Assembly: GCA_910585905.1 (NCBI GenBank)
Contig: CAJUID010000057.1
Span: 1-10,900, forward strand
DNA length: 10,900 nt
DNA from: an uncultured Lachnospiraceae bacterium
Lineage (GTDB): Bacteria > Bacillota > Clostridia > Lachnospirales > Lachnospiraceae
Direction: 5' to 3'
Below the pieces are notes generated by a model that worked only from the letters and a program-made list of their open reading frames with translations, made no database searches and was not told the origin of the DNA. Both the position numbers and the translations under genes were made by a program. Shown here one piece after another: positions 1 to 6,975 of the stretch; positions within the stretch are counted from its first letter, which is position 1, and every line of letters starts with the position of its first letter.

Positions 1-85
1 TCCCCATTTATTATAACAGATTTTTTTAGCTTTTTTCAAAAGACTTATTGAAGATAAGTATCATTTAGGTTGCAATGAACACTTA

Positions 86-586
86 TTGATTCACAAAATA
101 AGAAATAGTGATGCGTATGTGTCACAGCTATCAAGAGTTGCAGAAGTTAATGGTCAAATTGTAGGAGTGATTTGTTATACAAAGGCACATTTACAAAATG
201 GTAACATGAAAAAAGAAATATTAACATTTGGTCCATTGTGTGTGTTGCCGGAGTGGCAAGGTTGTGGTATTGGTGGAGTGTTACTTAAAAAAACGCTGGA
301 ATTGGCAAGACAGCAAGGGTTTGAAGGTGTAGTGATTTTTGGAGAACCAGATTATTATCCGTCACATGGATTTAAGACTTGTGATCATTTTGGAATTACA
401 ACAATAGATGGTAAGAATTTTGACGCATTCCTTGGTATTGAACTGGTAGAAGGTGGACTTACAGAATTTGGTGGTAAATTTATAGAGTCAAAAGTATTTG
501 AGGAATTATCAGAAGAAGAAAACGAAGAACTAACTAAGAGATTTAGTACACCTGCAAAGCAAAAGTTTCCATGCCAGTGGGATTAA
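86..586 (+). CDS. GNAT family N-acetyltransferase, 5'-truncated
   Basis: Predicted cytosolic acetyl-CoA-dependent N-acyltransferase of the GCN5-related (GNAT) fold, YhbS-like; the substrate cannot be told. Seen: strand β4 followed by the acetyl-CoA pyrophosphate loop as WQGCGIG (the Q/RxxGxG motif, about residues 57-63), then a helix and the late motif YYPSHGF typical of the family. The only usable start is TTG at 86, without a convincing ribosome binding site. Family-like residues (GCNEHLL) are encoded in frame just upstream of that TTG, back to about position 53, but the frame hits a stop at 14-16 with no ATG or GTG between. About 20-25 N-terminal residues normal for the family are therefore missing, so the gene may be a 5'-disrupted remnant. 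The family assignment is firm; whether the gene is active is doubtful. Confidence 0.7.
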   Translation: MIHKIRNSDAYVSQLSRVAEVNGQIVGVICYTKAHLQNGNMKKEILTFGPLCVLPEWQGCGIGGVLLKKTLELARQQGFEGVVIFGEPDYYPSHGFKTCDHFGITTIDGKNFDAFLGIELVEGGLTEFGGKFIESKVFEELSEEENEELTKRFSTPAKQKFPCQWD

Positions 587-593
587 ATGAAAG

Positions 594-959
594 GTGAAGA
601 AAATAACATTTGAACAAATATATGAACCTCAGATGAAAGAAAAGGTAGTACGAAAAATATTAGAGGCATTGTTAGATTGGGTTGCAATGGAGGAAGGCAG
701 AGAACAGTATATTAAAGAGAGTGCCGAACAGATATGCGTTGGTGCGAATAAAATATTGCAGTTATATCTGTATCTTCATGAGGAAAGTGTTCCTGATGAT
801 GCAGAGCATTTACGAAATACATGGAAAAGTATTATTAGTGACGTGAATCATCATCTTATTGTTTATTCCCGCGAAGCAACGAGCCAAGCGCGAGCTTGCT
901 CGCATTTGGCGACTGCCGCGAGGGTCAAATACCCCGCCCCTCTGGGGCGAACTTGCTAA
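594..959 (+). CDS. Hypothetical protein, probable GNAT-like remnant fused to repeat-encoded tail
   Basis: A 121-codon frame starting at GTG 594, seven bases after the preceding GNAT stop, with only a weak upstream purine stretch. Residues 1 to about 47 (FEQIYEP, then a conserved-looking helix and EQYIKESAEQ) resemble the N-terminal helices of another group of GNAT acetyltransferases; this is recalled similarity, not a search result. The acetyl-CoA loop never appears. Residues about 48-89 are not recognised. From residue 90 the frame runs into the GC-rich structured repeat that starts at 862, so the last 32 residues (rich in A, R and C) are encoded by repeat sequence and stop inside it at 957. 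The likely reading is a truncated, non-functional chimera left by deletion and repeat insertion. A real small protein cannot be excluded. Confidence 0.35.
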   Translation: MKKITFEQIYEPQMKEKVVRKILEALLDWVAMEEGREQYIKESAEQICVGANKILQLYLYLHEESVPDDAEHLRNTWKSIISDVNHHLIVYSREATSQARACSHLATAARVKYPAPLGRTC

Positions 960-1004
960 AAAGAAGCTAAGTCATGCCCCGTTGCTCTGCAGCGGGTATT
1001 TGAC
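862..1004. repeat. GC-rich structured dispersed repeat, copy 1
   Basis: A GC-rich block in AT-rich surroundings. Positions 862-912 are identical to 10850-10900 in the same orientation, and the second copy is cut by the window edge, so full length is unknown. The right limit here is set by the last paired arm (1004). Hairpins seen: 883-894 with 899-910 (12 positions, one G-T wobble and one mismatch, loop CTTG); 935-940 with 944-949 (CGCCCC/GGGGCG, loop TCT); 924-937 with 992-1004 (GTCAAATACCCCGC/GCGGGTATTTGAC, one bulged C). An outer pairing of 868-872 with 992-996 and 875-881 with 980-986 is also possible. It carries no transposase and looks like a REP- or MITE-like palindromic element. It may also act as a 3' processing or termination structure for the upstream frame. 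Confidence 0.8.
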
Positions 1005-1045
1005 TTTTGAGAGAAGTGGTTGCAGTAATAAGTTATCGTATGTTT

Positions 1046-1050
1046 AGGAG
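1046..1050 (+). promoter_or_regulatory. Ribosome binding site of small membrane protein
   Basis: AGGAG is separated from the ATG at 1059 by eight bases. It fixes the start of the 67-residue ORF and supports its being translated. Confidence 0.75.
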
Positions 1051-1058
1051 GCCGGAAA

Positions 1059-1262
1059 ATGGATTTATGGAGAGAATTTGAAATGAGCGCAAGAATTGGC
1101 GATATGTGGCAGGAATTAGGCATCAGTGGGGGAACGGCAATTATTGTATTGATTGCTTTATATTTTGTTATTAAATGGGCAGTCAAAAATGGGATAAAAG
1201 AGGCATATAATGAGATAGAAAAAAATAAAATGCAAGATGAATTAGAAAAAGATAAAAACTAA
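1059..1262 (+). CDS. Small single-pass membrane protein, unknown function
   Basis: A 67-residue protein with a short amphipathic N-terminus (about 1-22), one hydrophobic helix (about 24-42, beginning GGTAIIVLIALYF) followed by lysine (KWAVKNG), and a very charged C-terminal tail rich in K, E and D that is probably cytosolic and helical. By the positive-inside rule the N-terminus should face outside. The strong AGGAG site at good spacing argues for a real gene. The protein resembles small orphan membrane proteins of clostridial genomes (possibly the DUF6019 type, from memory and unverified). It is separated from the upstream frame by the structured repeat, so it probably has its own promoter; the TTGAC that ends the repeat could serve as a -35 box, but no good -10 follows at the right distance. 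Confidence 0.65.
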   Translation: MDLWREFEMSARIGDMWQELGISGGTAIIVLIALYFVIKWAVKNGIKEAYNEIEKNKMQDELEKDKN

Positions 1263-1309
1263 TTTGTTTTATTAGTAAAGGAATATTCCCCCAATTTTTC
1301 TTATAGTTG

Positions 1310-1338
1310 TTGTACTTAATGTCCCAATATGGTAATAT
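1310..1338 (+). promoter_or_regulatory. Candidate sigma-A promoter for the 1431 gene
   Basis: TTGTAC (1310-1315), a 17-base spacer, then TAATAT (1333-1338). Spacing is ideal and each box is close to consensus. It lies about 90 bases before the ATG at 1431, in the AT-rich gap after the small membrane protein. No terminator with a T-tract was seen after position 1262, so read-through is also possible. Confidence 0.4.
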
Positions 1339-1416
1339 ATAGGTAACAAAAAGTATATGATACAAAACAAAATATATAGGGCAGTATGACATGATTTGGT
1401 TTTATGCCGTAAGAAT

Positions 1417-1424
1417 AGGAGGTG
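1417..1424 (+). promoter_or_regulatory. Ribosome binding site deciding the 1431 start
   Basis: AGGAGGTG lies six bases before ATG 1431. It overlaps the alternative GTG at 1422, which therefore cannot be the start. Confidence 0.8.
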
Positions 1425-1430
1425 TGGAAG

Positions 1431-1724
1431 ATGAAACAGAAATATACCAGAACTAATTTCGAGGTGGAGGCTCAAAAGTATGAAGTTGGAAAAGGTATGG
1501 AAGATGGTTATGAGGCTTGGACAAAGGTTATAACAAATGGATGGGTTTCAGCACAGGGAGTTGTACAGATTACACGGGAAGATGGCAGTGTGGTGTGTCC
1601 TTTTATTAGGAACCGCAGAGGAATTATTTTTCTCCATGAGGGAGATTATATTATATATGATGATGGTGGGGAGCGCCATTGTTGTGGAGAAGATAAGTTT
1701 AATAAAAGGTATCGCCCAATTTAA
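1431..1724 (+). CDS. Phage-like small hypothetical protein
   Basis: A 97-residue soluble protein; the start is ATG 1431 because a perfect ribosome binding site lies six bases upstream. The N-terminus (KQKYTRTNFEVEAQKY) is followed by a central VCPFIRNRRG segment and a C-terminal EGDYIIYDDGGERHCCGEDK stretch ending in RYRPI. A pattern of 'VEAxxY ... EGDYII ... G ... C ... DxF ... Y' is common in small proteins of Firmicutes prophages and integrative elements, whose function is unknown. This is recalled family resemblance, so transfer from a mobile element is an inference. No other phage gene is nearby. Transcription probably begins at 1310-1338 and ends at the hairpin at 1738-1777. Confidence 0.65.
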   Translation: MKQKYTRTNFEVEAQKYEVGKGMEDGYEAWTKVITNGWVSAQGVVQITREDGSVVCPFIRNRRGIIFLHEGDYIIYDDGGERHCCGEDKFNKRYRPI

Positions 1725-1737
1725 TAATACTTATTAC

Positions 1738-1790
1738 GAGGTAAACAGTCCTGCATAAGGCATCGGCTGTTTACCTTGTTTTACGTTATT
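1738..1790 (+). terminator. Rho-independent terminator after the phage-like gene
   Basis: AGGTAAACAG (1739-1748) pairs perfectly with CTGTTTACCT (1767-1776); outer and inner G-T and C-G pairs can lengthen the stem. The loop is about 14-18 bases. The stem is followed by the T-rich run TTGTTTTACGTTATTTTATT. It separates the 1431 gene from the helicase gene, whose own promoter was not identified with confidence. Confidence 0.75.
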
Positions 1791-1815
1791 TTATTGTATA
1801 GAAATGAGGATTGAA

Positions 1816-4800
1816 ATGGACAGAAGCTGGATAAGGCAAATGGTATACGATTCAAATTATAAAAAAGGGATGAAAATCTGGAAGTCAGGAGGAGTGTTTG
1901 CTCTGAATTATAAGTGTTTTGGAGATGGGATGTTTCATATACGGGCACAGGTGGATGGTAGAAATCAGGATTTCTATGCTGTTAGTATAATTTATAATGC
2001 TCAGAAAAAAGATTTGGAGGAATGTTATTGTGATTGCCCTGCGTTTCAACAGTATTCTGGCTTATGTAAACATTGTGTGGCTGTCCTTTTGGAAGCAGAT
2101 GAATCGGAGATGGATGCAGCCTTCGAATGGGAATTGCAGAGTGAACGCAAAATCATGGCCTTATTGTACAATGATGTTCAGGAGGAGTATGGGAAAACAG
2201 TAGTTCCGGCTGAAAAGAAGAAGAGAAAGACTACGGATACATTAAAGTATTTATTAGATCAGACAGTGCAGCAAAAGGTTCTGCCGCTTTCGCAGAGTGA
2301 TTTATTCGGAAAGATCAGGTTGGAGCCGCAAGTATTTAGTGATTATGATGGAATATATGTTAGGTTCCGTGTTGGTGCTGACAAATTGTATGTGCTGAAA
2401 GATGTTATTTCTTTTGCGGAGGCAGTTACAGGAAAGGAAAATGTCCGTTATGGGAAAATGTTAGAATTTGTCCATACCATAGAGATTTTTACGCCGGAAA
2501 GTCGTCCAATGGTGCAGTTTATTATAAACTGGGTAGCGCAAAATAAAGAACGGTATGCAGAAAAATATTATTATACGGGGTATAATTTTAGTTATCAAAA
2601 AGTACGGGATATTTATTTTAATAAAGTATCTGTAGATGATTTTTTGGATGCCGCTAGTTCAACCGGGTTGCTATTGGAGGAGAGCAAACAAGTAATTTTT
2701 CCAAAAGTCGATGAGCCATCTGAGCTTCCTGGTTTTTTGACAGTTATGGGGACTCAAAATGGGGCAAAAATAAAGCTGGATATGCCAGATTTTTGGGAGG
2801 GTAACCGTTACTTTAATTATATTAACAAGGACGACATTCTCAGGATACCTTTACAGAAAGTTGGAGATGTAAAAGATTTTATAATTTGTCTGGGATATAT
2901 GGACAATGATTATCCATATATTCAAAAAGAAGATTTACCAGCATTCTGCCAAGAAGTATTGCCGGTATTAAAAACACTTTTCTCTTATCAGGCAGTTGAT
3001 TTTGATGAGTCAGCGTATGCCAGGGAGGAAGTATCGTTTGAAGTTTATTTGGATATGCCGCAGAGGGATTGGATTAGCTGTGAGGCATTTGGTGTATACG
3101 GTGAGATAAAATATTCTATATTTGATTTGCAGGTGGAATCGGGTAAGCGGGATATTTTGTCGGAAATGAAAGTTAAGCAGGGGGTATCTACATATTTCAC
3201 AGCGTATGATGAAGCAGAAAAGAAAATGTATCTGTCGGAAGATGAGAATAAGATTTATGAGTTATTAGCAGAAGGCATTCCTTGGATGCAAACCGTAGCA
3301 GAGGTATATATCTCAGACAAGCTTAAAAAACTTACGGTAGAGCCTTCACCTAGAGTGTCAGTTGGCGTTTCGGTGACGGAGGGCGGTTTAGAATTGACTT
3401 TGCTGTCAGAGGGAATGGATTACGATCAGTTGTTTGAAATTCTATCTAAATATTCTCCAAAGAAAAAATATTACCGGTTGAAAAATGGAAATTTTGTCAA
3501 TATAGAAGGTGACGGGCTTCAAAATCTTGTGCAGATGAAAGAGCAAATGAACCTGACAAATTCACAGCTTAAAAAAGGTAAAGTGAATCTGCCGAAATAT
3601 AGGGCGCTTTATCTGGATAGCCAGCTTCAGGACTCGGATGAAATTTTATTGTCTAGAAGCCGTTCTTTTAAGGCGTTGATTCGGAATATGAAAACCGTAG
3701 AGGAAAATGATTTTGAGGTACCTATTTCGCTTCAGAAGATATTGCGTAGTTACCAGCGGCGTGGTTTCCGGTGGATTAAGACACTTCATGGAAATGGTTT
3801 TTCTGGAATTTTGGCAGATGATATGGGACTTGGAAAAACGTTGCAGGTCATAACCTTTTTGATGTCCGAATGGGAAGAGGGTGGATGGAAAGAAAAGCGG
3901 GATGGCAGGAGCTGCCTGGCTCTTATTGTTACACCGGCTTCCCTGGTGTATAATTGGCAGAGTGAGATGGAACATTTTGCGCCGCAGCTTTCGGTAAAAA
4001 TAATAGCCGGGAATCAGGGGCAGAGGGAGGAGATGATTTCCGAAGCTGTGGAGGGAGATATTTTGGTTACTTCTTATGATTTATTAAAGAGGGATATTGA
4101 TAAATATGAAGGGATTATATTTGAAAATCAAGTAATTGATGAGGCGCAATATATTAAAAACCAGAATACGCAGGCAGCAAAAGCGGTAAAGCAGATTCAG
4201 TCAGGGTTCCGCCTTGCTATGACGGGGACACCGATTGAAAACCGCTTAAGCGAGTTGTGGAGTATTTTTGATTATCTGATGCCTGGTTTTTTATATAGTT
4301 ATAAACGTTTTAAGGAGAAGTTGGAAGTTCCGATTATACAGAATCAGGATGATATAGCGATGGGGCAGCTTCAAAAGATGGTCCGTCCGTTTATTATGCG
4401 GCGTTTGAAGAAGGATGTGCTAAGAGATTTGCCGGACAAGTTGGAGGAAAATGTATTTGCCCGTATTGAGGGCGAGCAGCAGAAGCTCTATGATGCCCAT
4501 GTCTTGAGGATGAAGCTTTTATTAGAGGGGCAGAGCGACCAGGAATTTAAGCAGACAAAAATACAGGTTTTGGCAGAGCTTACAAAGCTGCGGCAGATCT
4601 GTTGTGACCCGTCTTTAGTTTATGAGGATTATCAAAAGGGGTCAGCTAAATTGGATATGTGTATTGAACTTATTGAGAATGCCGTAAATGGCGGACACAA
4701 GATACTAGTTTTTTCACAATTTACTTCAATGTTAGAAAGAATTCAGTCGAGGCTGGATCAGGAAAAGATTGGGTACTATACATTGACTGGGGCGACAGAT

Positions 4801-5151
4801 AAGAGTATGAGGAGGAAGCTTGTAGAGAAGTTTAATGCAGATGACACTTCAGTATTTTGCATATCCCTCAAGGCAGGGGGGACAGGCTTAAACCTGACTT
4901 CCGCCGATATTGTTATCCATTATGACCCATGGTGGAATGAAGCGGTACAAAATCAGGCAACGGACAGGGCTCACAGGATTGGGCAGAAAAAGGTCGTTAC
5001 TGTATACCGCCTGCTTACGAAGGGGACGATAGAGGAACGTATCATGGAAGTACAGGAAAAAAAGAAAGCGCTGTCAGATAAGGTGTTGTCTGGGGAAGGA
5101 ATTGGCAGTGGTAGTTTTAGCAGGGAGGAGCTGCTTGGGCTATTGTCTTAA
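1816..5151 (+). CDS. SWIM zinc finger-containing SNF2 family ATPase/helicase
   Basis: Predicted ATP-driven DNA translocase of the Swi2/Snf2 group (SF2); bacterial members are thought to remodel protein-nucleic acid complexes, and RapA is a distant relative. Start chosen at ATG 1816 because GAGGA lies five bases upstream; the in-frame ATG at 1804 overlaps that site. Length is 1111 residues. A SWIM zinc finger is at about 70-87 (CxC at 72/74, CxH at 84/86), then the bacterial SNF2-associated region (about 180-620), then the ATPase: DDMGLGKT Walker A (668-675), LIVTPASLVYNW motif Ia, DEAQ box (775-778), MTGTPIEN motif III. The second RecA-like lobe has ILVFSQFTSML, AGGTGLNLTSAD and DRAHRIGQ (about 1050-1056). 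All motifs are intact. It lies 54 bases upstream of glpK with no terminator between. No defence genes (methylase, nuclease, DISARM/Zorya partners) are next to it, so a housekeeping role is more likely. Confidence 0.93.
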   Translation: MDRSWIRQMVYDSNYKKGMKIWKSGGVFALNYKCFGDGMFHIRAQVDGRNQDFYAVSIIYNAQKKDLEECYCDCPAFQQYSGLCKHCVAVLLEADESEMDAAFEWELQSERKIMALLYNDVQEEYGKTVVPAEKKKRKTTDTLKYLLDQTVQQKVLPLSQSDLFGKIRLEPQVFSDYDGIYVRFRVGADKLYVLKDVISFAEAVTGKENVRYGKMLEFVHTIEIFTPESRPMVQFIINWVAQNKERYAEKYYYTGYNFSYQKVRDIYFNKVSVDDFLDAASSTGLLLEESKQVIFPKVDEPSELPGFLTVMGTQNGAKIKLDMPDFWEGNRYFNYINKDDILRIPLQKVGDVKDFIICLGYMDNDYPYIQKEDLPAFCQEVLPVLKTLFSYQAVDFDESAYAREEVSFEVYLDMPQRDWISCEAFGVYGEIKYSIFDLQVESGKRDILSEMKVKQGVSTYFTAYDEAEKKMYLSEDENKIYELLAEGIPWMQTVAEVYISDKLKKLTVEPSPRVSVGVSVTEGGLELTLLSEGMDYDQLFEILSKYSPKKKYYRLKNGNFVNIEGDGLQNLVQMKEQMNLTNSQLKKGKVNLPKYRALYLDSQLQDSDEILLSRSRSFKALIRNMKTVEENDFEVPISLQKILRSYQRRGFRWIKTLHGNGFSGILADDMGLGKTLQVITFLMSEWEEGGWKEKRDGRSCLALIVTPASLVYNWQSEMEHFAPQLSVKIIAGNQGQREEMISEAVEGDILVTSYDLLKRDIDKYEGIIFENQVIDEAQYIKNQNTQAAKAVKQIQSGFRLAMTGTPIENRLSELWSIFDYLMPGFLYSYKRFKEKLEVPIIQNQDDIAMGQLQKMVRPFIMRRLKKDVLRDLPDKLEENVFARIEGEQQKLYDAHVLRMKLLLEGQSDQEFKQTKIQVLAELTKLRQICCDPSLVYEDYQKGSAKLDMCIELIENAVNGGHKILVFSQFTSMLERIQSRLDQEKIGYYTLTGATDKSMRRKLVEKFNADDTSVFCISLKAGGTGLNLTSADIVIHYDPWWNEAVQNQATDRAHRIGQKKVVTVYRLLTKGTIEERIMEVQEKKKALSDKVLSGEGIGSGSFSREELLGLLS

Positions 5152-5205
5152 CGTTTTGTGTGTGGCATTTTGTGCCTAAGACTTGTTTGAAAGGAATGGA
5201 TATGA

Positions 5206-6702
5206 ATGGCGAAATATATAATGGCTTTGGATGCAGGGACAACAAGTAACCGTTGTATTATATTTAACAAAATGGGGGAAATCGTTTCGGTTGCCCAAAA
5301 GGAGTTTACCCAAATCTTTCCATGCCCAGGATGGGTAGAACATAATGCGAATGAAATCTGGTCTACCCAGCTTGGGGTAGCGGTGGAAGCCATGTCAAAA
5401 ATCGGTGCGTCAGCGGCAGATATAGCAGGTATTGGAATTACGAATCAGAGGGAGACAACAGTTGTCTGGGATAGGAAGACAGGAGAGCCGGTGTACAATG
5501 CGATTGTCTGGCAGTGCCGCCGGACTTCTGATTATTGTGACAGCTTGAAAGAAAAGGGATTGATGGAGCTTTTTCGTAGTAAAACGGGATTGGTAATTGA
5601 CGCCTATTTTTCGGTTACAAAATTAAAATGGATTTTAGACTCTGTACCAGGAGTCCGTGAGAAGGCAGAACGAGGAGAGCTTTTGTTTGGGACTATTGAT
5701 ACCTGGTTAATCTGGAAGCTAACAAGGGGAAGGGTACATGTGACAGACTATTCTAATGCTTCGCGAACTATGATGTATAATATCAATGAGCTTCAGTGGG
5801 ATTCGGATATTTTGGCTGAAATGGATATTCCGGTCTGTATGCTTCCAGAAGTCCATTCTTCCAGTGAGATTTATGGGGTTACAGATTCTGCCTATTTAGG
5901 CGGGGAGATTCCGATTGCTAGTGCTGCAGGAGATCAGCAGGCTGCACTGTTTGGGCAGGCATGTTTCGGAAAAGGTGAGGCAAAAAACACATATGGGACG
6001 GGGTGTTTTCTTCTTATGAATACAGGAGAATCCCCGGTTTTTTCTAAAAACGGGCTAGTTACAACGATTGCATGGGGATTAGATGGGAAAGTAAATTATG
6101 CGTTGGAAGGGTCTATCTTTATAGCAGGGGCATCGGTTCAATGGCTGCGCGATGAAATGCGGCTTTTGGATTCCGCATCGGATTCTGACTATATGGCAAG
6201 GAAAGTTCCAGATACAAATGGGTGCTATGTCGTCCCTGCATTTACGGGCTTAGGTGCACCTTATTGGAACCAGCATGCCAGGGGGACTATTGTCGGCCTG
6301 ACACGTGGGGTTAATAAATATCATGTGATTCGTGCCACTTTGGAGTCAATCGCATATCAGGTGAACGATGTTTTACAAGCAATGGAGGCAGATTTGGGCG
6401 TGCGTATTCCTGCTTTGAAAGTTGATGGCGGAGCCAGCGCCAATGATTTCTTAATGCAGGCGCAGGCAGATTTTATACAGACACAGGTGTTAAGGCCAGA
6501 TTGCGTTGAAAGTACCGCAGCCGGAGCCGCATACCTTGCTGGGCTTGCCGTCGGATATTGGAGCAATCAAATGGAAATTAAGCAAAATATTAAAATTAGT
6601 AAAACATTTTGTCCTCAAATCTCAGAGGAAGAAAGGGAAAAAAGGATGGCAGGATGGAGGAGAGCTGTAAACTGTGCCGTTAGCTGGGCTAGTGTAAATT
6701 AG
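5206..6702 (+). CDS. glpK: Glycerol kinase
   Basis: ATP:glycerol 3-phosphotransferase (FGGY kinase family), cytosolic, making sn-glycerol 3-phosphate for glycolysis or phospholipid synthesis. Length is 498 residues, as expected for full-length GlpK. Seen: phosphate loop DAGTTSNR (9-16), glycerol-binding NQRETT, FGGY signature YFSVTKLKWIL, catalytic GDQQAALFGQ, the AFTGLGAPYW and VGLTRG segments, and the adenine-side loop DGGASANDF. ATG 5206 has AAGGAA nine bases upstream. The segment IYGVTDSAYLGGEIPIA replaces the region that in enterococcal and bacillar GlpK holds the HPr-phosphorylated histidine; none is present here, so direct PTS activation is unlikely. No glpF, glpD or glpO is adjacent. 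Probably cotranscribed with the SNF2 gene; no clear terminator follows. Confidence 0.96.
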   Translation: MAKYIMALDAGTTSNRCIIFNKMGEIVSVAQKEFTQIFPCPGWVEHNANEIWSTQLGVAVEAMSKIGASAADIAGIGITNQRETTVVWDRKTGEPVYNAIVWQCRRTSDYCDSLKEKGLMELFRSKTGLVIDAYFSVTKLKWILDSVPGVREKAERGELLFGTIDTWLIWKLTRGRVHVTDYSNASRTMMYNINELQWDSDILAEMDIPVCMLPEVHSSSEIYGVTDSAYLGGEIPIASAAGDQQAALFGQACFGKGEAKNTYGTGCFLLMNTGESPVFSKNGLVTTIAWGLDGKVNYALEGSIFIAGASVQWLRDEMRLLDSASDSDYMARKVPDTNGCYVVPAFTGLGAPYWNQHARGTIVGLTRGVNKYHVIRATLESIAYQVNDVLQAMEADLGVRIPALKVDGGASANDFLMQAQADFIQTQVLRPDCVESTAAGAAYLAGLAVGYWSNQMEIKQNIKISKTFCPQISEEEREKRMAGWRRAVNCAVSWASVN

Positions 6703-6797
6703 TTTAATCTAAATTTGCATCAACTCTTCTATAAGCAAGCTAATTATTAATCGTTTACAGTGAGAAGAACTAATTCAAGTTAGCTTTGAAGGAGGGT

Positions 6798-6905
6798 ATG
6801 AAAGCAACAAATTTACTTTTCACATTTAGTTTAGTCGTGTTAGGAACGTGTACCATTATTCTTGCAGGTACGAATCCAGCAATATTTTTGTACACAATAT
6901 ATTAA
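6798..6905 (+). CDS. Possible 35-residue hydrophobic membrane peptide
   Basis: ATG 6798 opens a 35-codon frame: a short polar start (MKATN), a single hydrophobic stretch (about 6-26, LLFTFSLVVLG through IILAG) and a short tail ending in LYTIY. A very strong AAGGAGGG precedes it, but its end is only one or two bases from the ATG, closer than the usual five to nine, so translation would be weak. It could be the surviving N-terminus of a longer small membrane protein that lost its end, as other genes in this stretch are eroded. Not in any family I can name with confidence. Confidence 0.35.
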   Translation: MKATNLLFTFSLVVLGTCTIILAGTNPAIFLYTIY

Positions 6906-6940
6906 TTTATGCGTTTGCAGTGGCAGAAAATTGATATAAA

Positions 6941-6969
6941 TTGACAAAAGAGTTGTTCAATGGTATAAT
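6941..6969 (+). promoter_or_regulatory. Perfect-consensus sigma-A promoter with extended -10
   Basis: TTGACA (6941-6946), a 17-base spacer, then TATAAT (6964-6969), preceded by TGG so that a TGN extended -10 is present. Transcription should begin near A6976. It is the best promoter in the window, yet the first thing downstream is a terminator at 7016-7079, not a gene. Confidence 0.88.
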
Positions 6970-6975
6970 TTTCGC

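Noticed and set aside
859..1047. 62-residue ORF across the repeat
   Set aside because: It overlaps the 594-959 frame and is encoded almost wholly by the structured repeat; no ribosome binding site, and composition follows the repeat's GC content.
1258..1276. Terminator after the small membrane protein gene
   Set aside because: ACTAAT/ATTAGT is only six AT-rich pairs without a following T-tract.
3646..3975. 109-residue minus-strand ORF inside the helicase gene
   Set aside because: Antisense to strongly conserved SNF2 motifs, with no ribosome binding site or recognisable domain; a shadow of the real gene. The same holds for minus-strand frames inside glpK, the chemoreceptor and the deacetylase.
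1816..5151. SNF2 gene as part of a DISARM, Zorya or other defence island
   Set aside because: Those systems need methylase, PLD nuclease, motor or other partner genes; none is adjacent, and the neighbours are metabolic or membrane genes.
6737..6786. Terminator after glpK
   Set aside because: AAGCTAATT/AGTTAGCTT can form a nine-pair AT-rich stem, but the loop is about 32 bases and no T-tract follows, so it was not called.
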